64,000 nt of DNA from Breviolum minutum Mf 1.05b.01 (lineage: Eukaryota; Sar; Dinophyceae; Suessiales; Symbiodiniaceae). Numbering within the stretch: the first letter of the stretch is position 1; every line of letters starts with the position of its first letter. Made by a program: the position numbers and the translations under genes. Shown piece by piece: positions 11,630 through 22,828 of this stretch. The notes under the pieces are model-generated. The model was not told the origin of the DNA. It worked only from the letters and a program-made list of their open reading frames with translations, and did not search any database. The DNA is taken from the NCBI GenBank assembly GCA_000507305.1, contig DF239333.1:62001-126000 (forward strand). The letters run 5' to 3'.

Positions 11630-11698
11630 GTACCGCCACAATTGGTTGATCAGTGGGAACCATCGTGGCAATCAAGATGCCAGGGTAGCTCAGATAGC
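11630..11698 (+). CDS. Internal exon, gene 2
   Basis: Twenty-three whole codons (VPPQLVDQWEPSWQSRCQGS, SDS) in phase 0 between CTGTTTCAG|G (11628-11629) and a GTGAGA donor at 11699. It lies 400 bp after the stop of gene 1, so it is assigned to the next gene. Confidence 0.55.
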
Positions 11699-12341
11699 GT
11701 GAGACTCTGCACGACCTGTCTTTTTGTGTTGTAAATTGCTCACATCATTTACAAGATATTTACAAGTTTTCTAAAATCAATCTATCGTTTTCATGTGGTT
11801 TGAATGGATTTTGAGGCATCAACAACTGTGATGTGAGGTGATGCATTTACACGAAAAGGTAGATTTATTCTACAGAATCCCCCTTTGTTCTAGAGAAATC
11901 CAGTTGAATTATGATCTAAATAACATAACTCCACTAGATGTTTGAGTGTTGCCTTTTGTTTAGGTAGTGTTGAGGTTAGTGCTTAAGCTTGGCGGTGAAA
12001 TGAGTCCCAGGAATCTCTGACTTTGCTTGGATTTGTTACCTGATTTGGGTTAGATGATATAGTGTTCCATACCCCGAGGGAAGGGTTGGCATATATTATT
12101 TGCCCGTCAATTGGTAAGTTCGTAATAAGATCTTATAAGATGTTGCTGGTCAATGGCACTGTGTTTACTTGGATCAGACAACTTGCATACCCTACAACTG
12201 ATGGAATTTAGGCTTTGTTTCCGGTATTGGCACAATGACAATGACATTCATACATAGATACTACATATACACGCTGTACTTTGATATGAAAGAGTCAGTG
12301 GTGCAACATGGAGATACAAAAAGGACAACACATGTTGGTAT

Positions 12342-12450
12342 TACCCTTCCTGAAACCAACATAGCAGCTGAAAACGGACGGTTGGAAGACGATTGTTTCC
12401 TTTTGGGATGGCGCAACCTGGCAGGTGCTATGTTAGTTTGATGGAGGGTA
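12342..12450. repeat. Family D palindromic element
   Basis: Left end TTACCCTTCCTGAAACCAAC and right end TTAGTTTGATGGAGGGTA are inverted copies; the core has GGTTGGAAGACGATTGTTTC. TA flanks both ends. Confidence 0.7.
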
Positions 12451-12660
12451 TCTAGTTTTCCAATGATGATGTTTTTGGATGTTTCTCTTGGGGGGTCAGG
12501 ACCGACAAATTGATTCACCCACCTGGACGGGCTCAGGAAGTCTTCACCAAACTGGTGGATATGTAGGAATAGTGGTTCCTTCTAAAATCAACTTAATCAA
12601 ATGTAAGGAAATATTAGATGTATACTTCTGAGTACTTGTATGTTACTTCCTCGTGCAAGT

Positions 12661-12714
12661 GTATGGCGGATGTCTTCAGATTGTTCCAAATGATTGTGGT
12701 AAAGATGGAGATGC
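12661..12714 (+). CDS. Weak exon candidate
   Basis: Two overlapping frames are protein-like: MADVFRLFQMIVVKMEMQ, and after CTTCAG the frame IVPNDCGKDGDA ending at a GTATAT donor (12715). The frames exclude each other and no phase partner was found. Confidence 0.25.
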
Positions 12715-13091
12715 AGTATATGTATACCACCATGAGTAGCAGCAGGACTTAGTCATAATTGTTTCGGCCGCACATGGACGTGTACTTCAATCTTCTTAGC
12801 ACACACACACTCAGTGCTGTGTGCATCCATTTTACATGTTGTAAGTAGACATTATATGTGTTTACATTTTTTAACTGTTGCTATATATAAAGAGAAAATT
12901 GCACTACATATTGTAATGAATGAATATGCAACGAATACTGTATTCATATATATACACACACTTATCCTATCATGATATACTATATATATAATATAATATA
13001 TATATATAATCTAGTATACACGACATGTGAGCAGAGATTTTTTTGATAGACAAAAGGATTTATCAGGAGGTTGACATTGATCATTGTGGAT

Positions 13092-13760
13092 GTAGGCATT
13101 TCCCTTGGGGGCGTAGGCGGGCGTAGGCACATGTACAAGATTATGTGGGCGTAGGCAAGCCGTAGGCGAATACGGGAAGCCGAATTTCACAACTAACTTG
13201 TCATAAATGTAGAGTCCCGGACATCTGTAAATAGTAGAAATTGGCAGCAAAAAACCAAAACTGTAGACGGTTTTTCGCGCAGGCGAGCCGTAGGCGAGAT
13301 GTAGGCGAATTTGGTTATAGCCACGTAGGTGCCCTTTCCCCCCATGAAGTTTTTCAATAAACACTTCCCCTTCAACTAGCATCTCCCGAGGCACACTGAG
13401 CTACACATGATCGCGGTTGAGGTCCGGCACGGAACGCTGAACCCACACGATCGCGGTTGAGGTCCGGCAAGGAACACTGTGCTCACATGATCGCGGTTGA
13501 GGTCCGGCAAGGGACACTGAGCTCACATCATCGCAGTTGGAGGACGAAGAGGAGAAGAAGAGGAGGCGGAGGAGAAGACAACTCACATAAAATCTAGCAA
13601 CCCTCACCTGACAGGTGGGGAAAGGCTGCCTGGACTGTAGCCGCGTAGGCATCTTCACACGCGCGTAGGCCGCGCAGGCAAATTTCCTACAACTTGTGCC
13701 CGCGTAGGCTCCCACTGTGGCCGCGTAGGCAAGCCGTAGCCCCCGAGTAGGCAGCAACCA
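13092..13760. repeat. Dispersed GTAGGC motif array
   Basis: The hexamer GTAGGC, often in GCGTAGGC or CCGTAGGC, recurs many times at 13092-13170, 13262-13330 and 13642-13752. It is absent from neighbouring kilobases. The open minus-strand frames here (AYAYAP-like) come from the repeat. Confidence 0.7.
13391..13540. repeat. 40-bp tandem repeat, about 3.5 copies
   Basis: The unit TCGCGGTTGAGGTCCGGCA plus 21 further bases repeats with exactly 40-bp spacing at 13411, 13451 and 13491, with partial units at 13391 and 13531. It is GC richer than its surroundings and is followed by a purine tract at 13536-13580. Confidence 0.85.
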
Positions 13761-14788
13761 AATGATAATGCCCCACAATCAACAAAAAAACACAACTCAT
13801 GTGTGTTTCTTGCCTACATACCAGTCACCTTCTTTGAGTGTCTCCAGGGGGCTTGGTATGATGCCATAAAAGGCGATTTGGTGAAGGCCTGGGGTGAAGA
13901 TTGGGGAGTTCACCCTAGCTTTGCATTTTGATTTTCATATCACTTGCCCACTCAAACCGTGGCTTTACATTCCATGTAGCCCATTTCTCTACCAAATGTC
14001 AGGCATCAAGATCTAATGTCATCAATGATCAGGGTTTTCAATAGGCACAAGGGTGAAAACTCTGTGGAACAAAAATCGTTCCGTGAACTGTGAACTATAA
14101 TGCTGCATTATATTTTTTGTCGGTATGATTATCCCCGGCCCAAATCTATCAAATAATATGCATATTATTATGATTGTGTTTTGCCACGTGGGGGTGTGCA
14201 AGTTCATATTCAATGTATTTGTGGATGATTGCACATTATGCAAGCAATCAAACAAACAAGCAAGCAAAAAACAAATAAACAAACATGACACTAAGCTTGT
14301 TTCATCATATGCTTTCTTGTGGGAGGTATTTTGATGCCAGCAATGCAAGATGGTTGAAGTATAATGACCACACTCTTTGGGAATTGTACGCATCGTTGAG
14401 ATCTACAACAGTATGTATATATATACGTATATATATATATATCTAAAAATGCATGTATATATATATATATACGTTATATACGTACATATTTATATTTGCA
14501 TATGTGTCGATGTATGTACATGTTTTGTATTTGCATTGTACTGAGAGGCGCACAAGATTGTTTTTGGTTGGTAATGGTATTTTGATGCTCAAATTGACAG
14601 AAGTTGACGTGCGGCAATGCTTGTTTTGGGGGGGCATCTCAACCTGTATGGATGTGTTTATACTTTTACATGTGCTACATCAGCATTTCCTAAAGAACCG
14701 CATATCTTTATCAAGATAACAACTTGTTTGATTGTGCATACATTTAATTACTGGATGGTCAATAATTCATTGATCCCGTAAAACTACA

Positions 14789-14850
14789 ATAGCCCCTGAA
14801 ACAGTTGGAAGATGACATTTCCTTTTGGGATGGGCTATTTTCAGGGGCTA
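14789..14850. repeat. Short family D-like foldback
   Basis: AATAGCCCCTGAAACAG and the inverted GGGCTATTTTCAGGGGCTA flank a GGAAGATGACATTTCC core; a truncated D copy without the outer TACCCTC ends. Confidence 0.55.
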
Positions 14851-14908
14851 GACTTCCGGAGAGTATCTGAATTCCAATTTCTGGATTTCCTCTGTTTCCT
14901 CGTCGCAG

Positions 14909-14979
14909 ACCTTTGGGACACTCTCACGGTACATGGGCGGCTGTCGCGCCTGTGCTCCTGTGTGCGGATGGCCCAAAAG
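14909..14979 (+). CDS. Internal exon, gene 2
   Basis: A strong tract TCCTCTGTTTCCTCGTCGCAG precedes the exon (AG 14907-14908) and AAAAG|GTAGCA closes it (donor 14980). The preferred frame reads LWDTLTVHGRLSRLCSCVRM then AQK and ends in phase 0. All three frames are open, so the frame is less sure than the exon. Confidence 0.55.
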
Positions 14980-15482
14980 GTAGCAGTTGAGGCCGGTATT
15001 TAGATACATCTTAGAAAACTAAAAAGTTTCCATTTTAATTTTCCAGGGTGGGCAACACAAACAAGGTAACTTTAAACCAAAAGTTGTACAGTAAGACAGA
15101 TGGTGAACTCAGAACTCAATCAAATTATCAATTTCATCTAACGCGGTCTTGAAAAGTTGCTGTAGTTGTATTCCAGCACAAATCTGAATGCTATGGAGCA
15201 ATGGGTGGGGAATGCATTCTTTTAGATGTACTGTGGGTAAGTGCATGTTGAGGAAATCTAGCATTTTCTTTATGTCCACAGTTTCCTACTTGCCTGTCCT
15301 AGTACAGAGCTTCCATGCTGATCGGAGGAATCATGATCACCTTGATGGTAATAGTGACTAGAACCCTGATTAAATTGATCGCTTGTGGCATCCAATGAGA
15401 ATGAACAATATGTACTACATCAACCTGATTCACCCACTTTTCTTCAATAAAAACGCATTGAACATCCAAAAACCCGAAAAAT

Positions 15483-15580
15483 CCCATAGGATCCATGTAT
15501 GGTATATTCAGCCTCCATTTGGCTGAAATGTATGATATATAAATGTAGGGAAATATACCATACATGGATCCTATGGGATT
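15483..15580. repeat. Family E palindrome, near perfect
   Basis: CCCATAGGATCCATGTATGG and its exact inverted copy CCATACATGGATCCTATGGG flank an 50-bp core with the GTAGGGAAATATACC submotif. Other copies: 24490, 27391, 29676, 42034, 42233, 46509, 49420/49864 and 53226. Confidence 0.85.
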
Positions 15581-15622
15581 GTTTGACCTGTGTTTTCCTA
15601 TCAAAAAACCTATCTGCCCAAG

Positions 15623-15677
15623 GCCTTGGGCTGAAGAGTGAGCTGATTCTCGATGTTCCAGACGTTGGGGGAACCTG
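15623..15677 (+). CDS. Candidate exon, gene 2
   Basis: After CCCAAG|G (15621-15622) the frame reads LGLKSELILDVPDVGGT and stays protein-like to WWIWKLEDWTN. GT donors at 15656, 15665 and 15678 are possible; the end given is the last of these. Confidence 0.4.
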
Positions 15678-16021
15678 GTGGATTTGGAAGTTGGAAGACT
15701 GGACCAACAATCATAGCAATGAAAAAAGGGCACCCAGTTGTTGTTTAGGGGTATATAAGGGATTATATATACTACCCATTTGTGTGGGGAATATAGTAAA
15801 CCATTCTAAGGATCAGTGTGAAACAACCAGGATTCAATGGAAACTAAGAGGATTTTGTCTTGTGGCTCACTTGACATCCAACCTCCTGAAATTTAAGTAC
15901 ACGAGATTCGTAGCAGGTGGTATATATAGCAACAGATGGGGTGAAAGGTGTTTGTTTTGCTTGTTGAAATGATGTGGAGGGAAACCCTTACAATGCATTC
16001 AACTGGTTTGAAGACATTAAA

Positions 16022-16153
16022 TGTACCCAACCAAATCCATTTCTGGCAGATTCAAAAGGAAATTCACCTTGACAATGCCCCAGCCCATGTAGGCAGCCCA
16101 CAGCGTACTGAGAAACTGAGAAATTTGCTGCTGGAGATCTTACCCCTAAGCTA
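16022..16153 (+). pseudogene. Possible transposase fragment or host exon with DNAPAH motif
   Basis: The frame contains HFWQIQKEIHLDNAPAHVGS and then PQRTEKLRNLLLEI before a stop. DNAPAH matches the conserved block around the second catalytic Asp of Tc1/mariner-type DDE transposases. No downstream proline-rich PYSPDL block follows, so at best it is a broken remnant. A host exon (16091-16133, AG|G to a GA donor) could explain the second half. Confidence 0.25.
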
Positions 16154-16370
16154 AAAGTGTCCAACCATAATGAGGAGAATGGGATGAAAGCTAGGATGGC
16201 TTTCCAGAAACCTCCACATGAGCAATGATTGGGTTTGGGCTTAGGGAATTTGGCTCCCAAATGATGTAAAAACCTATCCACCAGGTGATTTCAAAAGTGA
16301 CCTTTTGATTTTTCAAACGTTGGAAGTCACTTAGCCATCTTTGAAAGGGTCACTTAACATCACTTAACCA

Positions 16371-16473
16371 TCCCTAAAACCAACGTAGCATCTGAAAATA
16401 GACCGAAACCCCAAATGAAAGTCGTTTCCCAAGCACCATTCAGGGGCAAACTTGCTGTTAGTTTCAGGGGTTT
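16371..16473. repeat. Family D-like palindromic element
   Basis: CCCTAAAACCAACGTAGCAT... and the inverted GCTGTTAGTTTCAGGGGT form weak arms around AAAGTCGTTTCCCAAGCACC, the core shared with 19.05 kb. Confidence 0.55.
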
Positions 16474-16511
16474 GGTAACCATCCCAAAGAGGGCGCCAGC
16501 AGAACTGCCAG

Positions 16512-16612
16512 GGCGCCCAACCTCCGGGAACGTTGCCCAGGAAATTCACCCTTCGTCGTCTCCATCCTCGCGTGCAGAAGCAGCGAGCCCTTTAGCTGGC
16601 TACTTCCCCCAG
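16512..16612 (+). CDS. Internal exon, gene 2, Ser/Pro/Ala-rich
   Basis: Acceptor CTGCCAG|G (16510-16511) and donor CCCCAG|GTGTGA (16613) bound a GC-rich frame: RPTSGNVAQEIHPSSSPSSR then AEAASPLAGYFPQ, ending in phase 0. It fits directly onto the phase-0 exon at 17733. Confidence 0.55.
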
Positions 16613-16788
16613 GTGTGATCGAATCAATGCAGCTGTACTAAGCTTGTCCATGGAAGTGAGGAAGTAATAAATGATGATATGATATTGATAAATGATAACA
16701 TCATATATTGAATTATTTGCATGTATGTATACTGTGGTTATTTATTTGAGTACTCATTATTCTATATCCCTGTTATGAGCTCTACTAC

Positions 16789-16820
<32 letters not shown>

Positions 16821-17499
16821 ATATAAAATCCAACCTACCACATTGATCTCTAAAAGTTACTATCCATGGACACTTTTGGGCAAATGGTTTCAACTAACCA
16901 ACCCACCAGTCTCATGAACCAACGTTTTTTTGGAGTTGTTTTGTTTGCATGAAGATCCTATGGTCAACTTATGTGGAAATTCTCAGTGGTTGTAGCATCT
17001 TTTAGAGATGGCCCATGAAGAGTTAGGCTTTTAGCAGCAGGACTTCAGATTTACATGACCTGATCTGACTTGATGAGAGAAGTCTGCCAAGGAAACATGT
17101 TTGATCAACCATGTTTTTTTTTTGTGCTGAATTTAGTGTGCTATGGTTAGGCTCACAATGTCAATGTTACACCATTTGAGCAAACCATAAAGACCTCACT
17201 ACTGATCTCCTAACTTATATGGTGGTTGAGGTTTAGGGATTCCCTCAACGATGACCCTCCAACCAACATCTTGACCTATTAAGGATCTTGAGGAAGAGTC
17301 GAGCTGCTAGTTACTGTTGCTTGTTGGAAAGGTCTCTTATTTCAGTTCGGTGAATTGTCATACACGTCATATTGTTGATGGACAAAATCCTGGGAACCCC
17401 AAAATACTTGAGTGGTTTGACGATCCAAACTGGTAAAGACCACTGTTGTTCACCCACCAACCTTATTTTTAGCCCCCTCTTTATCAACTGAATCTACAG

Positions 17500-17546
17500 A
17501 ATGCTCATCTGAAGAGGCAGTTTTGGAAGCGATGAAACTGAGATGA
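17500..17546 (+). CDS. Candidate exon, gene 2
   Basis: After ATCTACAG (17498-17499) the frame CSSEEAVLEAMKLR ends at TGA 17544-17546. It would need an entry phase that does not fit the exon at 16512, so it is an alternative ending or a skipped exon. Confidence 0.3.
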
Positions 17547-17732
17547 ATGCCTTTGTAGATACCAGGTAGTCAATCAAACTCGGGAACAAACATCGGAATC
17601 ATTCCATTTTTTTAAGAGGAAAACACCAACAACCCGGAGAGTCAATTCGGAATAGTAACCAAAAAAACCTTGGAGGTTTCTGTTGAAATTTGCTGGTTGC
17701 ATCTATATCAAACAGCTCGACCTTTGCCTCAG

Positions 17733-17795
17733 GATGTGGATGGTCCTGGTGCAACGAATTGCCACCGCTTTATTGTTGCTTTAAGTCGCCTCTGA
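17733..17795 (+). CDS. Probable last exon of gene 2
   Basis: Acceptor CCTTTGCCTCAG|G (17731-17732) leads to DVDGPGATNCHRFIVALSRL and TGA at 17793-17795. Phase 0 entry matches the exon ending at 16612. No family recognised. Confidence 0.5.
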   Translation, partial: DVDGPGATNCHRFIVALSRL

Positions 17796-18837
17796 AGCTT
17801 TACCTGTGGTGAAAAAAAGAAGGGTTTTTTGTCACTGCCAAGGGGATGTGGTGGACTATGAAGTTGTCCATTTTTGGAAGTTTCAAGTAAGTTAGGTCAG
17901 TGAACTCATCCCTGGTCACTTGGCTTATTTTTGTCCTCTTAAGTAGAATATAGTTGGATGTTGGCATATATGTTACCTGCTTCTCAACTCAACTAGCTAC
18001 TAACTTCCAACCGAAACAGCCCGAATATTATGAGTGGTTCTGTTTACTGATGAAGACTGGGTCATTGAGTGGTCTTTGAGTTGAGATTTGAATCACTCGA
18101 ATCGTGGGTCGAATCACGAGGGCTTAAGTTGGGTGAATTCTAGTGACATCAGGGGACATCACCTTCAACATGAGAACTGATGTACTGTTTTTATGTCATG
18201 TATCCCCCCAAAAACACGCAAGACTTCTACACTGATTCTCAGAATCTTCATTTAACCTGCAGTTCAATCTCAATGACGTTTTTTTGTTCAGATTCGTCCT
18301 CCCATCTTTTGTCCAATACCTGCCAGCCAAAATTGATGGTGCAACTTCCATGTGCTGAATGTGTTGATTGAGCATGGCTGAGACTTATCGACCTGAGCTT
18401 TGACAGAAAAGAAAGCAATCATTTTGGTTTGGAATAAGAGGAATGGTAGGGGGGTTCTACACAAGTCCAGCATGCTTGTATCATCTCAGTGATTCTGGGA
18501 AGAAATTCATGTACATAGCTATATGGCTACACAACTCCTGATCATTACGCAACCCAGAAAACCAAGGAGTTTTAGTTTAAGCGGGTATTCCAGATCATTC
18601 AAATCATAGATTAGATGATTTTGTCAAAGAGAGTTGACTAGACTCTATTGACTCTCTCCCTCTCTCTACATATTTACAAATATGTATACATATATGTAAA
18701 TTTCTATAGTACATATTCGCATTTTAATCTATATTATATACAGTATAAATAATATACAGTAGATAGAAATGATATGCATATGACAAGATGCTACATATTG
18801 TTTACCACTTGACAGAAGAGCTTCTGAACCACCGCAG

Positions 18838-21093
18838 CAGCTTTGGGCTGTATCTCTCCGTATCTGAAAAAAGCGCCGCTTCATCTCGTCGGGGTGGTAC
18901 GCCCATCCATCAAGGGTCGTTGGGCTTCCCAGGCTGAATCGCTGTGTACATCCTGGATGTTATTTTTGGCAAGATGTTAGGAGGTACCCTCCCAGAAACT
19001 AACAGTTCACCCCTGAAAGTAGACCGTTCCAAAAGGAAAGAATCGTCTCCCAAGCACCATTTTTCAGGGGCGAACTCTTAGTTTCAGGGAGTGTATATAA
19101 TTAAAAGGTTTGGGTGAATTGCCAATAACATCAATCTTTGTACAGACATTTATCACCAAATTTATATAACCGATTGTCAAGCATAACTATAGAATACATG
19201 CGCGTCATGGCTTATAGTGACGTCATCCGAGCTCATCCGAATAGATGGTCTGGTAGTGTTTGCTATAGTGTTTTTTCTCCCCCAGAATTCTCCAGAAATC
19301 GAATCCTGGCACCTTAAGTTTTGCTTGGCGAAACCTTCCGAAACAGACATTGTGACCCGGCGATGCAGGGGTTGTATTATGTCCATGCACGTTTCACAAT
19401 CTTCATATGTGCTTGGGTCATCAACCCAATAATAGGGGTTTATACACCCATTCTAAGGATTCCGTATTAAAGTTGGGATGACCATCCCCAATATAGGGAG
19501 TGGGCTCGACCCTGGCACATATTGTGTCAATTTGGCTCTTGTTGATGAACTATCACAAACTATCACAACCGTTTTGCATGCAGAAGGCCCAGGGCCCAAA
19601 CCCCAACATGTCCACGCAATGAGCATGCTAAAGATACGCCGAGGGGTCTACGTTCGCCGTCGTTTTGGGGCTTGGTTTGATAAAGTTAAGTAGGAAAGTC
19701 ATTCATTCAATTGATTTCATTGTAACAAACTTCATTGTGTGGCAGTCCATTCCGTAGCACTTTGAACAAGGGTTACATCACAGCTTTGGACATGTTTGAA
19801 GTATGTACCGAAGGTGTCCATTCCGTAGCACTTTGAACACGGGTTAGGTCACTGCTTTGGACATGTGTGAAGCATCTACCGACGGCGAACGTTCCCTGCG
19901 GCAGACATAAGTACCCAGTCATGCACAACATGATAGAAAAAACGAACCGCAAAATTGCAGTTTCGCTGTGTTCTTGGACGGCGAACGTAGACCCCTGTGG
20001 GTAAAGATACAATACAGTTTTTACTATGATATACGATATATTGCATTTTTATGTTTAATTTGTGTGCATTATGTATATGCTTTATTATCTTCATGAATGT
20101 GTATCTTTGCTTTATCTATTAGTATTTGAAAGTGGCAATCCAGCCTCTGAGTAAATTTTCCTGATCTTTGGCTCCTGATATGGGGTGCTGTTGGTAGATT
20201 TTGAGTTGCCTTCCCCCCCTCGGAGGAGTGGTATGTGTATGGGCATTTCCTGGGGTACTAGAGCCCAGACATCCGTTTACATCAATGGTTGTTTCTGGTC
20301 CCTTAATAGGTGGTANACTCTAATAGAAACCAATACAAGTCCACTGGAAGTGAAGATGTAACGACAAGGCAACAGACATGTGCAAAAAATGACCTGGAAG
20401 AACCCCCTGACAGGCCATGCGACCCTACCTATATTTTTTTGCACTGGCTGTGGCACAGGCCTTGAAAAAATCTGGTTTGGGTGATTGTTTGTTTGGTGGC
20501 TTGGGATGAAAATGTTGAAACACAATGTGATGTGTGGAGTTTTCGTGTTTTTGTAGTCAAAAAGTTCACCACGACATGGTGAAGACAAAGCTTTCTCAAC
20601 ATGTTGAATGATAAGTTGAACAAGTTGAACAAATAAAGCATCATTGTATTCTAAAACATACTGTATCCTGCTTGAAATGGGGGTCAACAGTAGTAGGGTG
20701 TAGGTGGAGTATAATCTATTTTCAGTATATTCACGTGGTACCTGACTCAGTTTTAGATGATGTGCATATGTAAATATATATATATATAATGTTTATATAC
20801 ATATATGATATATGGGTGTTTCCGAAAATGGTGGTACCCCCAAATCATCCATTTTAATAGGGTTTTCCATTATAAACCATCCATTTTGGGGTACCCCTAT
20901 TTTTGGAAATATCCATATATACATATAATGTTTATATACATATATATATATTTGTATACAGATGATTTCAATTTTACAATCTCGCCTTGGAAGCCCGGTG
21001 TTTTTGCCTCTAGATTTTAGTCCAAGTGTTCCCCGGGACCCGCATCCTGTAGAACAATGGTTCCCAACTCCTTCGGACACCGTTGGCTTATGA
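18838..21093 (+). CDS. Gene 3: four phase-consistent exons with stop, function unknown
   Basis: Exons 18838-18932, 19286-19351, 20310-20413 and 21021-21093. Edges: CCGCAG and a CAG|GC donor; CTCCCCCAG and GTGACC; AATAG|G and a CAG|GC donor; TTTTAG and stop TGA 21091. All three joins keep frame. Segments: AALGCISPYLKKAPLHLVGV; NSPEIESWHLKFCLAKPSET; GSEDVTTRQQTCAKNDLEEP; VPRDPHPVEQWFPTPSDTVG. Two of three internal donors are GC, as is common in dinoflagellates. An ambiguous base N lies at 20316 in exon 3, one residue unresolved. Intron 3 holds a family A element and intron 2 an inverted repeat with a 71-bp duplication. The 5' end was not found. No domain is recognised. Confidence 0.65.
18985..19094. 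repeat. Family D element in intron 1 of gene 3
   Basis: TACCCTCCCAGAAACTAACA and the inverted TTAGTTTCAGGGAGTGTA are the arms; the core is AAAGGAAAGAATCGTCTCCC. Flanked by TA on both sides. Confidence 0.75.
19643..19996. repeat. 354-bp inverted repeat enclosing a 71-bp duplication
   Basis: AGGGGTCTACGTTCGCCGTC at 19643 is repeated as its exact reverse complement at 19977-19996. Between them GTCCATTCCGTAGCACTTTG occurs at 19745 and 19816, a tandem duplication with 71-bp period, and a second CGACGGCGAACGT lies at 19877. Confidence 0.8.
20811..20917. repeat. Family A palindromic element
   Basis: TATGGGTGTTTCCGAAAATG left arm against inverted TTTGGAAATATCCATA on the right, with GGTACCCC submotifs and a second inner inverted pair (CATCCATTTT / AAACCATCC). 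The protein-like frames over it recur in other genomic copies. Confidence 0.75.
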
Positions 21094-21589
21094 ATTGGGG
21101 AGTGGTTTTTCGGGACAATGATGGTGCCCACAACACCTTGCATAACAAAGGCCTCATTTCTTGGGGGGGGTGTCATTGGGGAGGGGTGGGCCCCTTAGAT
21201 GTCCATGAATGCAAGTATTGCCGAAACGAAGAATGAAACACTTGATGAGATCCATTAGTCTATCGTCGTCAAAAATGTCTGACGTGTGAAGGCATCCAAT
21301 GACGTGGAGGCCTGGTCGATGAAGCTTTGTTTCTACCACACAACGGTGCTGTGAAAAAAACATCCTCAAAGAAATATCAGAATACAAGGGGGGGTTGTTT
21401 GGAACTAAAATGATCTGAATTTAGCGCAGTGAAGTGTTTTATAGGTTACCCATATCTACGGTGTCTCCACAGTATGTTGATGGTAAAAGTACATAATCAT
21501 ACCAAATCATGGATTGTTAGGGTTTGGGATCAAGAAGTGACGGGCTGATCTTGGCATGAAAAAGAATGCATGCCTCCTGACACTCAAAG

Positions 21590-21690
21590 TAGATTGGTGG
21601 CAAGCTCCCAAATGAATGCTGAACATCTGATAAAGCTTTACATTGCTCACCATGAAGATTCAGTATTTTTCCGGGCGAACGCTACACAGA
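21590..21690 (+). CDS. Weak exon candidate
   Basis: The frame LVASSQMNAEHLIKLYIAHH with EDSVFFRANAT is protein-like, but splice edges are poor and no phase partner was found. Confidence 0.25.
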
Positions 21691-22016
21691 TTACTGTTAT
21701 GGTTGATATCATCACATTAGTGATTCATCGTCATTGGGTCATCACAAACAGGTCGAAGATTTGGAAGTACAGCAGCATTTTTTGGCCACCAAGCGTGTAG
21801 TAAAGGGATATTCGGTTCTTTGAATTGTATGGACCACCATGTCAACGGTGTTCCTGTACTTGCTGATAAACATGACAGCAAATCAAAAGATATGTGGTTT
21901 AGACAGTGTAGTAGTTTTACTTGGGAAAGAGATGGACGGGACTATCCCGAATCGAATGTTTTGTTGGGTTTTGTTTGGTTAATTTGTGAGTAATGTAACA
22001 GTGATGTATGTACATC

Positions 22017-22097
22017 TATGGGTGTGTCCAAAAATAGGGGTACCCCAAAAAAGGATTTGATGATTTGGGGTATCCCTGTGTTCGGACACACCCATAT
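22017..22097. repeat. Short family A element
   Basis: ATGGGTGTGTCCAAAAATAG and its inverted counterpart TTCGGACACACCCAT flank GGTACCCC and GGGGTATCCC. About 25 bp shorter than the copies at 20811 and 22829. Confidence 0.7.
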
Positions 22098-22309
22098 GTA
22101 TTAGATCATTTGTATCATATTGACCTTGTGGAGCCACGACATCAGAGTTTTCTTCACTTCAGACAAATTCCGGGATATTTCAAAATTCGCCAATCAGAAA
22201 GAACTGTTTTTTGTTCTCAGAAATCTAAGTCAACCGAGCAGCTATTTAAAAAACAGGGATTGTGACTGTTTTTTTTAAATCATTGTTCATCTTGATGTCT
22301 ATCACCGCA

Positions 22310-22399
22310 GACCTTCCCTTCATCCAACACAGATTGGCATCTCCCCCAAAAAGCGAGAGCACGTCTCTTCGTCTCTCCACCAGTCTAGACACAAAACAG
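22310..22399 (+). CDS. Candidate exon, gene 4
   Basis: After ATCACCGCAG (22308-22309) the frame reads LPFIQHRLASPPKSESTSLR then LSTSLDTKQ and meets an ACAG|GTCGCG donor at 22400. Ser/Thr rich; phase partner not established. Confidence 0.4.
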
Positions 22400-22828
22400 G
22401 TCGCGCTCTCTTCGAATGATGAATGTGAAGGCTTCGCTGAGTTTAGATGTGGGTGAAGTGTTTGGTGAGGTCGCATGAAGTGCCAAATTTCAATCCATAA
22501 CGCAAAACATAGCAATGAAAAGTATTGCATATGTAGTATTGCCAGAATAAATGTTGTGATGGTTGGGGAAGTTGTTTCCCCTTTACGTACACCAAAGTAT
22601 CAAAAGTCTCTGACATGTTGCTAGATTTAGGTGAAATATGATCAAATTCACCCAGCTGGGTAGGGTTTGCATGGAGAACAGGTTGTTCTCTGAAACTGTC
22701 CTTCGACAAAACCCAGCGAACCAGTTGACGTCGTAAGAGTTCACTCTCCCACAATTCCGTCATGTTTCGATTGCCGTAGCCCTGTTCTGCATTCTACGCT
22801 TATATACCCTATTGGAAGTACACTTTTA

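Noticed and set aside
15299..15733. 144-codon minus frame
   Set aside because: Runs through a family E palindrome; coding character only at its start, opposite a plus exon candidate.
20793..21176. 127-codon minus frame containing 'MENPIKMDDLGVPPF'
   Set aside because: It is the translation of a family A palindrome that recurs at 22.8 kb; not a gene.
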